Assembly (NCBI GenBank): GCA_049513455.1
Contig: JBEKWB010000010.1
Span: forward strand, 35,057 to 99,056
Origin: Bog-473 sp049513455
GTDB taxonomy: Bacteria > Actinomycetota > Acidimicrobiia > Acidimicrobiales > RAAP-2
Direction of reading: 5' to 3'
DNA: 64,000 bases
Under the pieces are notes generated by a model. It saw only the letters and a program-made list of their open reading frames with translations, was not told the origin of the DNA and ran no database searches. Of this stretch, positions 16,256 to 25,350 are shown piece after piece. Position 1 is the stretch's first letter; each line of letters starts with the position of its first letter. The position numbers and the translations under genes are program-made.

Positions 16256-17308
16256 ATGATTGACGCAGTGCGCGACTTTGCTGCCAACTCCGTGACCGGC
16301 CGGATTCGTTCCGGATCCGGCGATCCAGCCCAGGGGATGGCGGTTCGCGCGGCCGGGAAGGTGGCGATCGTCGTCTACGACGGGGTAGGGGTGTTCGAGC
16401 TCGGAGTGGCCTGCGACGTGTTCGGGAACACCGACCTGACCGACCTCGGGGTCCCCTGGTACCGGCTCTCCATCTGTGGCGCCGGCGGCACCACGGTGAC
16501 CGCCGACGGCGGTCTTCGGATCCAACCGCCGTACGGGCTGGAGAGGACCCGCCGAGTCGACACCCTGATTGTCCCCCCGACCGACCGACTCGATGAGCTC
16601 CCGGTCGAAGTATTCGATGCGCTCCGGCGCGCGCACGCACGTGGATGTCGCATCATCTCGTTGTGCACCGGCGCGTTCGTCCTGGCCGAGGCGGGACTGC
16701 TCAAGGGCCGGCGCGCCACCACGCATTGGACAGAGTGTGACGATCTCGCCCGCCGGTATGCCGACGTGTCGGTCGATCCCGGCGTGTTGTACGTCGACGA
16801 GGGCGACATCCTGACGTCGGCGGGGAGCGCGGCCAGCATCGACCTCTGCCTGTATGTCGTCCGCTGCGACTACGGCAGCGAGATCGCCACCCGGCTGGCG
16901 CGCGAACTCGTCGTCCCGCCCCAGCGCGACGGCGGCCAGGCGCAATACATCGATACACCGTTGCCGTCTCTCGACAGTTCCAACCTCTTCGCCGACACCA
17001 TCGCCTGGGTACAGGAGCACTTGAACGAGCCCCTCACCGTTGCCGATCTGGCCGCCCGATCCGCCATGAGCCCACGGACCTTCGCGCGCCAGTTTCTCGC
17101 CGCGATCGGAACCACCCCGCACCAATGGCTCCAGCGCCAGCGGGTACATCTGGCGCAACGGCTCCTCGAGACGAGCGACTTCTCTATCGAGTCTGTAGCG
17201 GCGGGCAGTGGCTTCTGCACCGCCGGCAACCTCCGCAAGCACTTCAGCCGGATCATGCACACCAGCCCCCAGGCCTACCGGCGAACCTTCCAGCACCGGA
17301 ACGGCTGA
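16256..17308 (+). CDS. GlxA family transcriptional regulator (DJ-1/PfpI-like domain plus AraC HTH)
   Basis: A 350-residue regulator from ATG 16256; ATG 16337 would give 323 residues and is closer to the family's usual N-terminus. The N-terminal half is a DJ-1/PfpI-like fold (VAIVVYDGVGVFELGVACDV, IISLCTGAFVLAEAGLL with the nucleophile-elbow cysteine). The C-terminal half holds two AraC-type helix-turn-helix units (LTVADLAARSAMSPRTFARQ and SIESVAAGSGFCTAGNLRKH). GlxA proteins sense small metabolites, often nitrogen compounds, and activate neighbouring genes. The crotonase downstream in the same direction is a possible target. Confidence 0.9.
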   Translation: MIDAVRDFAANSVTGRIRSGSGDPAQGMAVRAAGKVAIVVYDGVGVFELGVACDVFGNTDLTDLGVPWYRLSICGAGGTTVTADGGLRIQPPYGLERTRRVDTLIVPPTDRLDELPVEVFDALRRAHARGCRIISLCTGAFVLAEAGLLKGRRATTHWTECDDLARRYADVSVDPGVLYVDEGDILTSAGSAASIDLCLYVVRCDYGSEIATRLARELVVPPQRDGGQAQYIDTPLPSLDSSNLFADTIAWVQEHLNEPLTVADLAARSAMSPRTFARQFLAAIGTTPHQWLQRQRVHLAQRLLETSDFSIESVAAGSGFCTAGNLRKHFSRIMHTSPQAYRRTFQHRNG

Positions 17309-17377
17309 CCACGGCCGAAGGTCCGGCCCCAAGGTCCCGAAAACTCACCGGCCCTCCCAAGTGACAGACTCGGGGTC

Positions 17378-18160
17378 GTGGAAGATATCCTGCTTGTAGA
17401 AGTGTCCCACCGGGTGGCGACTGTCACCCTCAACCGCCCGACCGTCCGCAACGCGTTGAATGGCGCCCTGCGCCGCACACTCCCCACCGCCATGGAGAGC
17501 CTGGACCACGACGAATCCGTCGACGTCATCATCCTCACGGGTGCTGATCCTGCCTTCTGCGCGGGCGTGGACCTCAAGGAGCTCGGCGGAGGGAGTGGTG
17601 GAGGCGAGGGGGAGATACGCGAGTTGATCGAGGGAGGGAACCCCTTCGGCCCCGTCTCCAAGCCCGTCATCGGAGCCGTCAACGGCGTCGCAGTCACGGG
17701 CGGATTCGAGCTCGCACTCAACTGCGACTTTCTCATCGCTTCCGAACGGGCGAGCTTCGCCGACACGCACGCACGCGTGGGAATTCAGCCGGGGTGGGGT
17801 CTGACGGTCCTACTTCCCCAGGCCGTCGGTTTGCGCCGCGCCCGGGAGATGAGCACGACCGGCAACTTCGTGGACGCCCGGACCGCACTGGAGTGGGGTC
17901 TGGTGAACCGCATCGTCGCGCATGATGACCTCCTCCCCACCTGTCGCGCTCTGGCCGCGGACATCGTCTCGAACGACCAGGCCGGTGTGCGCCGGATCCT
18001 GCGCACCTACGCGGAGGCCGCCGCGATCACCACCGTCCCGGCCCAACGGTTGGAAGCCGCAGTCTCGGCGGAATGGCTCCGCTCGGGTGGAGGCCGGCCC
18101 GAAGAGGTCGAACGCCGTCGCAAGGCAATTATCGAACGGGGGCGTACGCAGGTGGGGTAG
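17378..18160 (+). CDS. enoyl-CoA hydratase/isomerase family (crotonase)
   Basis: A 260-residue crotonase from a GTG at 17378. The CoA/oxyanion blocks are DPAFCAGVDLKELGGG and NGVAVTGGFELALNCDFLIA. In the active-site segment the first glutamate is replaced (ADTHARVGIQPGWG has His at that point), while the second is retained (RAREMSTTG). This pattern appears in many actinobacterial EchA paralogues whose reactions are unknown. A Gly/Glu-rich loop (GGGSGGGEGE) follows the first block. Confidence 0.88.
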   Translation: MEDILLVEVSHRVATVTLNRPTVRNALNGALRRTLPTAMESLDHDESVDVIILTGADPAFCAGVDLKELGGGSGGGEGEIRELIEGGNPFGPVSKPVIGAVNGVAVTGGFELALNCDFLIASERASFADTHARVGIQPGWGLTVLLPQAVGLRRAREMSTTGNFVDARTALEWGLVNRIVAHDDLLPTCRALAADIVSNDQAGVRRILRTYAEAAAITTVPAQRLEAAVSAEWLRSGGGRPEEVERRRKAIIERGRTQVG

Positions 18161-18170
18161 GCAGCGTGCG

Positions 18171-18848
18171 TCAGCCGCCAGCGAACGGCCGGGTGAACTG
18201 AAAGAGAAGCTTCTTCTCGTTGTAGTAGTCGAGCCACTCCAACACCCTGGGTGCCTGCGCAGATATCGGTACAAAGCCAATGTCCAGCCGGGAGGCCGCG
18301 ACCTCGAATCCCGCCGCCGCGAACGAGGCGGCAACCCCGTCGACATCATGGAGTGGGGGCAACCTCAGCTCGACCGCATGCTCTCCATGCCACTCGGCCA
18401 TCAGTGGGCTCGTCGCATGTACCCCCATCACGGCATAGTACGAGCCGCCCGGCACAAGGGCCCCGTGAACCGAGTCGGCGTGGGCGCGCAGATCGGAGAT
18501 GAGGTACATCACCTCGTGACTGAACGCCACGTCGAAACGGCCCCAACGCAGCGGAATGTTCCCGGCCGCATCGAACCGCAAGGGTCGCGGCCCCGCCAGG
18601 CGGCGGGCGTCGGCGATCGCGGCCTCGGCAGGGTCGTATCCGCACCCTTCGGCGATGTGGCAACTGTCGTAGAGCATCCGCAGGAATCCTCCACGGTTGC
18701 ATCCGATGTCAAGTACCCGCCGGCCGGCCAGGTCGGAATCGACGGCTTTGACCATCGCCTCCCAGACGAAGCGATGTTCGTCCTGCATCGCCTCGTCCTC
18801 GGCGGCGCTCCGCCAGTAAGAGGGCTCGTTGCCGGGCACGTGGGCCAC
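18171..18848 (-). CDS. class I SAM-dependent methyltransferase
   Basis: A 225-residue methyltransferase begun at GTG 18848. Motif I is RRVLDIGCNRGGFL, motif II-like acidic end CGYDPAEAAIADA, and a post-I block GRFDVAFSHEVMYLISDL. The acceptor is not evident. It is convergent with the crotonase at 17378-18160 (10 bases between stops) and divergent from the crotonase at 18979. Confidence 0.82.
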   Translation of the reverse strand: MAHVPGNEPSYWRSAAEDEAMQDEHRFVWEAMVKAVDSDLAGRRVLDIGCNRGGFLRMLYDSCHIAEGCGYDPAEAAIADARRLAGPRPLRFDAAGNIPLRWGRFDVAFSHEVMYLISDLRAHADSVHGALVPGGSYYAVMGVHATSPLMAEWHGEHAVELRLPPLHDVDGVAASFAAAGFEVAASRLDIGFVPISAQAPRVLEWLDYYNEKKLLFQFTRPFAGG

Positions 18849-18978
18849 TCTATGCCGATGGGATCGGCGGGTGCGGCTCCCAATACGAGGGATCGTGGCT
18901 TGACGAATGGTGCCGCGCGGATTTGACTTCCGTCCGCAGAGGACGGACCGCGAAACCGTTTTGCGGAGTTGACGTGAG

Positions 18979-19812
18979 ATGAGGGGGAGGATGGGCGACA
19001 ACGAGGTGAGGGCACGGCCCCCCGAAGGCGATTGGTTGGGAACGCCCTACCTCCGCTTCGAGCGGCACGGCAGCCTGGCGCACTGCATCATCGACCGCCC
19101 GGAACGGCGCAACGCGCTGACGGCTGCGATGTATTTCGGTATCCGTTACGCCATCGACCGGGTGAACGCCGAGGTGTCGCTGGCTGGTCTGATCATCACC
19201 GGCACCGGGGACGTCTTCATCCCGGGCGGTGACCTTGGTGCCGATCCGGTAGACGATTGGGGTGGGCCCGGATTATTCGGCATGGACAACGTGCCGTTCG
19301 ACGCCGTGCGACGGTCGCTCAAACCGGTGGTCAGCGCGGTGAACGGGCTGGCCCAGGGCGGCGGCCTGCTCATCGCCATGCTCTCCGATGTGGCCCTCGC
19401 AGTCGACACCGCTACCTTCCGCGCACCCGAGTTGTACCGCGGTATCGCCGACATGGGGTACGCCACCTACCTTCCCGCGCAGATCGGGCCGGCCCGAGCC
19501 CGGGACATGCTGTTCACGGGGCGCGTCGTCACGGCCGGCGAGGCGCTGGAGTGGGGCCTGATCGCCCGAGTCACCTCACCGGAGCGGCTGATGGCGGAGG
19601 CTACCGATGCCCTCGAGTGGTGCTGCCGCTGCGCCCCTTCGGCCTTCACCGAAGTCAAGCGGGCCATCAACGACGTCTACGGTACCTACGACCGCATGAC
19701 CATGGACAAGAGCATACGAGGCCCTGAAGCTCTGGAGGGCTGGCGGGCCTTTCGTGATCGCCGCAACCCGACCTGGGTACCCGACGACCTCCGGCTCGAG
19801 GGCCGGCTGTGA
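18979..19812 (+). CDS. enoyl-CoA hydratase/isomerase family (crotonase)
   Basis: A 277-residue crotonase; an ATG at 18991 directly after GGGGGAGG would give 273 residues. CoA/oxyanion blocks are TGDVFIPGGDLG and NGLAQGGGLLIAMLSDVALA. The first catalytic acid is kept in FRAPELYRGIADMG; the second reads Asp (RARDMLFTG). The C-terminal tail (GWRAFRDRRNPTWVPDDL) is longer than usual. The stop lies one base from the stop of the convergent acyl-CoA dehydrogenase-fold gene. Confidence 0.88.
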   Translation: MRGRMGDNEVRARPPEGDWLGTPYLRFERHGSLAHCIIDRPERRNALTAAMYFGIRYAIDRVNAEVSLAGLIITGTGDVFIPGGDLGADPVDDWGGPGLFGMDNVPFDAVRRSLKPVVSAVNGLAQGGGLLIAMLSDVALAVDTATFRAPELYRGIADMGYATYLPAQIGPARARDMLFTGRVVTAGEALEWGLIARVTSPERLMAEATDALEWCCRCAPSAFTEVKRAINDVYGTYDRMTMDKSIRGPEALEGWRAFRDRRNPTWVPDDLRLEGRL

Positions 19813-19813
19813 C

Positions 19814-20995
19814 TCAGAGTCCTAACCGGTCTCCTGCGATGCCGAGATAGACCTGTGCCGCGTCGGTGTAGGTCTTCTCGCCGATGAAGACGTGCTGGGT
19901 TCCGGAGTACATGTCACGAAAGGCGCGCTCGAGGCGGCTCCCCTCGCGAATGGCCGCGGTGCCGGCGGCCAGGTGGGCCCACTGCACGATCTCGCGACTC
20001 GACTCGGTGGCATAGGTGGCGGCTACCCGCATGTCGGCCCGCATAGTCGGGGTGAGCGCATTTCCGTTCGCCACCGCCTCCTCCACCTGGCTGAAGGTGT
20101 CCACCACCAGCAAACGCGCGGCCTTCCACATGGCCAAATGATGCGACAGGTTCCGTTGAAAGCTGTCGCGGTGGGCCAACGATGCCGCATCCCCCATACG
20201 CACCTTGGATTGGGCCAACTCGGCGACGTCGTCCAGCATGCTCTTCGCCACCCCGAGCGCCCATGAGGCGTGTCCCGCCGCCGTGACGGGTATGAGCCCC
20301 ATGAAAAAGATCGGCGATTCCCCCCGGAGGGGCGTCTGGCACATCAACTCAAATGTGCGGCCTGCCGGCACGTACAGATCCCGGACGTTGTAGTCGTACG
20401 AACCGGTCCCCTTCAGCCCCTGCACATACCATCCGTCGGTGAAAACAATCTCCTCACGAGGAATGACCGCCACCATGAGTCGCGGCAAGCCGTCGTCTCC
20501 CAGCGGCATTTCGCCCTTGACGGTCGCGATGAACCCCGCGCAGACATACTCGGCATGCCCGGTACCCGAGCCGAAGTTCCATGCGCCGGTGAGGCTGTAT
20601 CCACCGTCAACGGTCTCCCCGAGTCCGTTGGGGAAGAACTGGCCGCCGGCCGTGACGCGATTCTCGTGTTGCGTGAAGACCTCCTTGAAGCCCTCGTCGG
20701 GTAGGTAGGCGGCGCAAACCGCGGCCGAGGGGAAGTTGGCGATCCCGACCCATCCGAGCGATCCGTCCTGCCAGGCCAGCTCGATCCAGGTATCGATCAT
20801 CTCCGCGAGGCTCGGCTCGCTGCCACCGGCCGCCTTCGGATTGGCCCACTGCATGAGTCCGCTCTGCCACAGCGCCTCCACGGTCCGCGGGCTCAGGGTG
20901 CGGCTCGCCTCGGAAACAGCCGCCTCCTGCGCCGTCACGTCGCGCAGAGAGCGAGCCGCCTCAACTCCGTCGACTACCACCGCGTGGGACGTCAC
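19814..20995 (-). CDS. acyl-CoA dehydrogenase-fold flavoprotein, HsaA/DszC-like monooxygenase candidate
   Basis: A 393-residue protein from GTG 20995. The order is the helical N-domain (SRTLSPRTVEALWQSGLMQW), the beta middle domain (GGYSLTGAWNFGSGTGHAEY) and the C-terminal helical bundle with REIVQWAHLAAGTAAIREGS. This matches the two-component flavin hydroxylase branch (HsaA, DszC, p-hydroxyphenylacetate hydroxylase) more than classical dehydrogenases, since the catalytic glutamate is not obvious and the middle-domain block SGTGHAEY resembles HsaA. Such enzymes use reduced flavin from a separate reductase, which is not seen nearby. It lies downstream of the amidohydrolase. Confidence 0.8.
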   Translation of the reverse strand: MTSHAVVVDGVEAARSLRDVTAQEAAVSEASRTLSPRTVEALWQSGLMQWANPKAAGGSEPSLAEMIDTWIELAWQDGSLGWVGIANFPSAAVCAAYLPDEGFKEVFTQHENRVTAGGQFFPNGLGETVDGGYSLTGAWNFGSGTGHAEYVCAGFIATVKGEMPLGDDGLPRLMVAVIPREEIVFTDGWYVQGLKGTGSYDYNVRDLYVPAGRTFELMCQTPLRGESPIFFMGLIPVTAAGHASWALGVAKSMLDDVAELAQSKVRMGDAASLAHRDSFQRNLSHHLAMWKAARLLVVDTFSQVEEAVANGNALTPTMRADMRVAATYATESSREIVQWAHLAAGTAAIREGSRLERAFRDMYSGTQHVFIGEKTYTDAAQVYLGIAGDRLGL

Positions 20996-21026
20996 GCGCC
21001 CTGCCCGGGCACCTGGAACGGAGCCA

Positions 21027-22730
21027 TCACCCGTTGGCGCTGAGGACCCGGCCGGGCAACGCACCGGTGAGCTTGCCCTCGCGCTGGACGGCGGTCCCGT
21101 TGACGATGGTGGCCCGAAACCCGCCCTCGGGCCGGCGGAGGCGGAGCGCGCCCCCTGGGAGGTCGGCGACGAACACGTCCTCGTCCCAGTGCAGCTCGTC
21201 CAGGGCAAACACGGCGAAGTCGCCGGCCCGACCGGGTTCGATCACTCCCCGGTCCTTGAGGCCGAAGACATCAGCCAGGTGCCCGGTGATCTGGTGGACG
21301 GCCTCCTCGAGCGTGAAGTCACCCCGCTCACGGACGTGGCGGGTCAGGAGCAAGGTCGTGTCCCCCGAGGCGCACAGCATCTGCACGTGCGCCCCGGCGT
21401 CTGACGAGGTGACGAGTACCCTGTCGTCGGCCAGGACGCCGGCCACCGCGTCCACGTTGGAGTTCGCCACGGCGACGGACACGATCCCCGGGCGACACTC
21501 GTTGGCCAACGCGAAATCGGCCAGGACGTCCGAAGGATGACCTCCCCGCTCCGCCACAAGATCAGCCAGGGAGCGGGCGAGCCATCGCTCGTCGGCCGGA
21601 TTCGTCACCTCGACAATCCGCACCCCCTCAATGCGTCGGGTGGGGAACATGGCGCGCTCGGTGCGATCCCACTCGGCCCGGGCCGCGTCACGCCACGCCG
21701 GATCGGTGAGAAGTGACCGTTTGGCCTCGGTGCCGCGGGCCTCGATCACCCGATTCCATCCTTCGGTCATCTGCATGAACATCATCGAGCTATCCCAGTT
21801 GAGCCGGAAGTCGACAGGCCGGGGCGACAACTGCGGCCAGAATTCGATCCCCTCCTCGCGGTAGCGCGCCGCCAGGTCCAGCCAACGGCCGGCGGACGCC
21901 GGGTTGGACTCGGTGACGACGAACCCCGTCCAGGTGAGCGGGATGCCACGAGGGCCACACCGCTGGGCCAACCGGTCCATCCCCACCTCGGGAGTGGCTC
22001 CGGTCAGGTCGGGCACGAACTCCACCAAACCATGGCCGTGCGCCGCGATGACGTCCAGCAAGGCGTCGAACTCGTCGTCGTCAGCAAATCGCGACGGCAC
22101 AGGGCGGCCGCTCCGGTCCTTGTCGAAGAAGGAGGTGGACAGGCCCCATGCCCCCTCCGTCATGGCGTCGTCGAGTATCTGCGCCATGAGCCTGCGCTCG
22201 TCGGCAGTGGCGGCCCGCTCCCAGGCGTCGTCGCCCATCACGACCAGCCGGAGCGGGGAATGACCCATGAGCGCCGCGATATTCACGCCCGCCCCCCGGG
22301 TGTCGACGGCGTCGCGGTAACCGGCATAGTCGGTCCAAGTCCATGGGACATTGTTCGTCAGCGCATCCAACGGTATGTCCTCGACGTAGGAGAACATGTC
22401 GGCAATGGGGCCGCGCTGGGCCTCGTTGACCGGAAAAAGCGAGAGCGAGCAGTTCCCCACCAGTGCGGTGGTCACCCCGTGTTGGCTGTTGGGGTCGCAG
22501 GCGGGGTCCCAGAACAGCTGGGCATCGAAATGGGTGTGCATGTCCAGGAAGCCGGGAGCGACCACACATCCACTGGCGTCGAGCTCCCCCTCGCCCTCCG
22601 GGGTGAGCGACGGTCCGACCTCCACGATCCGCCCAGCCCGAACTCTCACATCGGCCTCGAACGGGGGCGCACCGGTGCCGTCGACGACTGTTCCACCTCT
22701 GAGAAGGAGGTCGTTCTGTTCGGGGGCCAT
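21027..22730 (-). CDS. N-acyl-D-amino-acid deacylase-type amidohydrolase
   Basis: A 567-residue amidohydrolase starting at ATG 22730 behind a strong GGGAGAGATCC site. The N-terminal beta sandwich (LLLRGGTVVDGTGAPP) precedes the metal motif MHTHFDAQ with His65 and His67; VGNCSLSLFPV carries the cysteine of the D-aminoacylase branch; the late metal or base Asp is in TSSDAGAHVQ; the end returns to the sandwich (GRAGDFAVFAL). The family removes acyl groups from D-amino acids or opens dihydropyrimidine-like amides. It follows the GGDEF remnant by 31 bases and precedes the flavoprotein by 31 bases, so the last two at least form an operon. Confidence 0.88.
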   Translation of the reverse strand: MAPEQNDLLLRGGTVVDGTGAPPFEADVRVRAGRIVEVGPSLTPEGEGELDASGCVVAPGFLDMHTHFDAQLFWDPACDPNSQHGVTTALVGNCSLSLFPVNEAQRGPIADMFSYVEDIPLDALTNNVPWTWTDYAGYRDAVDTRGAGVNIAALMGHSPLRLVVMGDDAWERAATADERRLMAQILDDAMTEGAWGLSTSFFDKDRSGRPVPSRFADDDEFDALLDVIAAHGHGLVEFVPDLTGATPEVGMDRLAQRCGPRGIPLTWTGFVVTESNPASAGRWLDLAARYREEGIEFWPQLSPRPVDFRLNWDSSMMFMQMTEGWNRVIEARGTEAKRSLLTDPAWRDAARAEWDRTERAMFPTRRIEGVRIVEVTNPADERWLARSLADLVAERGGHPSDVLADFALANECRPGIVSVAVANSNVDAVAGVLADDRVLVTSSDAGAHVQMLCASGDTTLLLTRHVRERGDFTLEEAVHQITGHLADVFGLKDRGVIEPGRAGDFAVFALDELHWDEDVFVADLPGGALRLRRPEGGFRATIVNGTAVQREGKLTGALPGRVLSANG

Positions 22731-22761
22731 GGATCTCTCCCTTGCGCGCCGGGGGTGCGCC

Positions 22762-24065
22762 TCAGCTTGACAGATCGCCCCGCACTCGACAAACACCGCT
22801 CATGGGATCGACTCCGCCATGCTCAGTTTGCCTCGGGCATCGATTCCCGCTCACACTCACGAATTCGCCCGGAGCCTCGTGACTCAGGAGTGCCGTCTCG
22901 GCGGCTCCGAACCATCTGACCTGCCCCCGGCCGTTCGCCTTCGCCACATACAGAGCGTGGTCCGCCCGCTCGATCAGGGACTCGACGGTGTGGTCACCCG
23001 GTTCTGATACGGCGACCCCGATGCTGCACCCGATCTTCCGACAGCACCCGTCGCCCTCGACCACCGAGTTCGAAATGAGCTCTGCTATGCGCGTGGCGAG
23101 GAGGGCCGGAGCCTCCGAATCGTGCTTTCCGAGCCACCCTACGACGAACTCATCCCCACCGAATCGGGCGATGACGTCCGAGGCTCTCGTCGCCGCCCGC
23201 AGGGCGTCGGCCACCGCCTTAATCGCCTCATCCCCGCCATCGTGACCCAACGAGTCATTGATCTTCTTGAGTTCGTCGAGGTCGATGAACAGTACGGTCA
23301 GTACGAGCTCTCCTTGACTCCGACGGGCGCTCGCCAGGTCGAGGGCAAGAGCTTCGAGAGCCGCTCCGCGATTGAGAAGGCCGGTCAAGGAGTCCCGGGT
23401 GGCGCGCTCGATCAGCTCCCCCCTCTGGGTCTCGTTGGCCCGCACCGATACCTGGAGCTTGTTGGGTGCCGACTGGAGAGCCGCTCCAGTTTGTCCGGGC
23501 AGGGGACGTTGCAGCACGGGGTCGTCGAGCTTCCCCCTGGAAAGAGCGATGGCCTGTGCCTGCACGGCGCGCAGGGTGGAGGACATCTCGTTGAATGCCC
23601 CGGACGCGAGAGAGATCTCCCGCGGCCCGGCCTCGTCGAGTTGGGGAAATTCGAGCTGGCCTTCTTGCACGGACTTGAGGGCAGAGGCGATACGCGCCAG
23701 CGGACGCCGGATGGCCCTACCGAAGGCGAGCACACCCCCGATCGCTCCCAGAACGAGGAGGAGCATGGAGAGGAACGTGAGCGTGAGGTCCCGCGTGGCT
23801 GATCCCGCTTGGCTGGCCGTGGCCACCCGAAGATCCCGAGCGAGACATAGCCCTCGAAACGGCTGGAGAGTCGGTCGTGCACCAGCGCATCCCAGGCGGC
23901 AGCGCCCTGCGGGCCGAGCGCGGCGGGAAAGTTCGACACCGTCGCCTCGAACTGCTGGTGACTGATGATGAGGCTCTCGGTCCCTGCGGCAGTCACCGTG
24001 CAACCACTTGGCACCCGCTTGGCACCGCGACGGTGAGTCCCGGTAACCCGCCCTTCCCGGTTCAA
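22762..24065 (-). pseudogene. HAMP-GGDEF diguanylate cyclase, frameshifted in the sensor region
   Basis: The C-terminal part in one frame has a membrane segment (LTFLSMLLLVLGAIGGVLAF), a HAMP-like stretch, then a GGDEF domain with ARFGGDEFVVGW and LGHDGGDEAIKA. Upstream of about 23840 the sensible frame changes: a second frame reads SHQQFEATVSNFPAALGP and DALVHDRLSSRFEGYVSL, an extracellular sensor-like segment. One base inserted or lost near 23840 separates them. The expected first membrane segment is also missing, because this frame opens only at a TTG overlapping the cyanase stop. The cyclase core residues are intact, so a shorter product might survive, but the receptor is broken as sequenced. 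Confidence 0.7.
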
Positions 24066-24505
24066 TACGTCTTGTACGGGAGGAACTTCCCACTCATGGA
24101 GATATTGACCCGGTCTCCGGCCGGATCCTCTTCCCGGGTGATCTGCATTTTGAAATCAATCGCACTCATGATCCCGTCTCCGAATTCCTCCGAGATGAGC
24201 TCTTTGAAGGTGGTGCCGTAGACGCTGACCAGCTCGTAAAAGCGATAGATCAGTGGATCCGTCGGAACGAAAGTGGAGAGCGAACCCCGATGGGGAGGAG
24301 TTTGCAGGAGCTGGAGGGCCTCGGTGGGAAGCTCGAACAGTGCGACCAGCGCCGCCGCTTGGGCGGCGTCGAAGGTCATCTGTCCGAGACAGCCGGCGGT
24401 CACCCACTCCTTGCTGGCACCGACGGCAGCGGCGACCTCCGACCATTTGAGCCCCTTTTGTACCCTGGTCGTCGCTATGAGATCCGCCAGTTCCGCCCTG
24501 TCCAT
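24062..24505 (-). CDS. cynS: cyanate hydratase (cyanase)
   Basis: A 147-residue cyanase from ATG 24505 behind AGGGAG. The N-terminal helical domain (RVQKGLKWSEVAAAVGASKEW) and the catalytic C-terminal domain are complete; Arg88, Glu91 (IYRFYE) and Ser114 (GIMSAIDFK) correspond to the known catalytic Arg96, Glu99 and Ser122 of the E. coli enzyme with a constant offset of eight. It converts cyanate and bicarbonate to carbamate and CO2, and so to ammonia. No CynT carbonic anhydrase, CynX or cyanate transporter is adjacent. The stop overlaps the start of the broken GGDEF gene. Confidence 0.95.
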   Translation of the reverse strand: MDRAELADLIATTRVQKGLKWSEVAAAVGASKEWVTAGCLGQMTFDAAQAAALVALFELPTEALQLLQTPPHRGSLSTFVPTDPLIYRFYELVSVYGTTFKELISEEFGDGIMSAIDFKMQITREEDPAGDRVNISMSGKFLPYKTY

Positions 24506-24689
24506 GGTGCACTCCCTCTGTTGTTTCTTCCGATGACCCACGATGGCGTCACGGAGCATCGGGGTCAAGTGAAGGCAGATTTATCGGAACGAGTGGTGGC
24601 GCGGCTCTGCTCTCCTTTCGCCGACCTGGGATCTTTCAGTAATCTGTGGGGGTGCGGCCCAATGACCACGATCCGCATGCAGACGGCGC

Positions 24690-25337
24690 ATGGCGCAACA
24701 CGAGGTAACGCCTGCCGATGCGGTCACCGCATGGTCGGGGTGGGACGTGCGCGGCGGTGCCAAGGCTGCGGCCGCCGAAGCTTTGGCCCGCTCTTTCCCC
24801 CGCGAATCCGATGCAGAGGAGGATTACGAACTCCTCGCCGTCGCCGCACGTGGCTTTAGGCCTCCCCGATTTCTGAGTGCTGCCGACCTACCCGGAACGG
24901 ACCACGACGACCACGAGGACGAAGGTCGCGAGGGCCTCAGGATGACCTGGTCGTTGCTGTACCGCCGCGTCGCAGAGACTGGGCCCCCTTTGGTCGCGCC
25001 CTACGCGATCTACCTTCTGGGCGTCAATCCCCCGGGTGACGCGCCGGAGGCAGATCTTGATATTTTCAATGACTTCTATACGAACGTCCATATGCCCGAG
25101 GTGGCCGAACGCCGTCACGCACTTCGCGCCGTGCGGTATGAGCTTCTCCGCGAGATCCGACCCCCCTATCAGGGAGCGCCCCGCTTCCTCGCCTTCTACG
25201 AGGTCGACGAAGCAAGTGCGTCGAACCGGAGGCACGTCGGACCTCCGTACACCTCTGGTCCGGAGGTCTGGCAACGCCATCGGACGCCGTGGCGGCTCTG
25301 GTACCGCCGACTCCCCGCGGAGAATGGCACCCCGTGA
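24690..25337 (+). CDS. EthD-like dimeric alpha/beta-barrel protein
   Basis: A 215-residue protein. Residues about 90-205 resemble an EthD-type ferredoxin-fold domain: APYAIYLLGVNPP strand, then FNDFYTNVHMPEVAERRHAL with the conserved His-Met-Pro after the first helix, and ARFLAFYEVDE-like strand near 180. The N-terminal 85 residues are unassigned and acidic. EthD-like proteins support oxygenase or polyketide-type chemistry, mostly with unknown reactions. It is divergent from cynS, with 184 bases between starts, and convergent with the nitronate monooxygenase-like gene. Confidence 0.65.
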   Translation: MAQHEVTPADAVTAWSGWDVRGGAKAAAAEALARSFPRESDAEEDYELLAVAARGFRPPRFLSAADLPGTDHDDHEDEGREGLRMTWSLLYRRVAETGPPLVAPYAIYLLGVNPPGDAPEADLDIFNDFYTNVHMPEVAERRHALRAVRYELLREIRPPYQGAPRFLAFYEVDEASASNRRHVGPPYTSGPEVWQRHRTPWRLWYRRLPAENGTP

Positions 25338-25350
25338 GGTCGTTGGGCCT

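Noticed and set aside
24062..24505. Classical cyn operon
   Set aside because: No carbonic anhydrase, CynR or cyanate transporter lies beside cynS.
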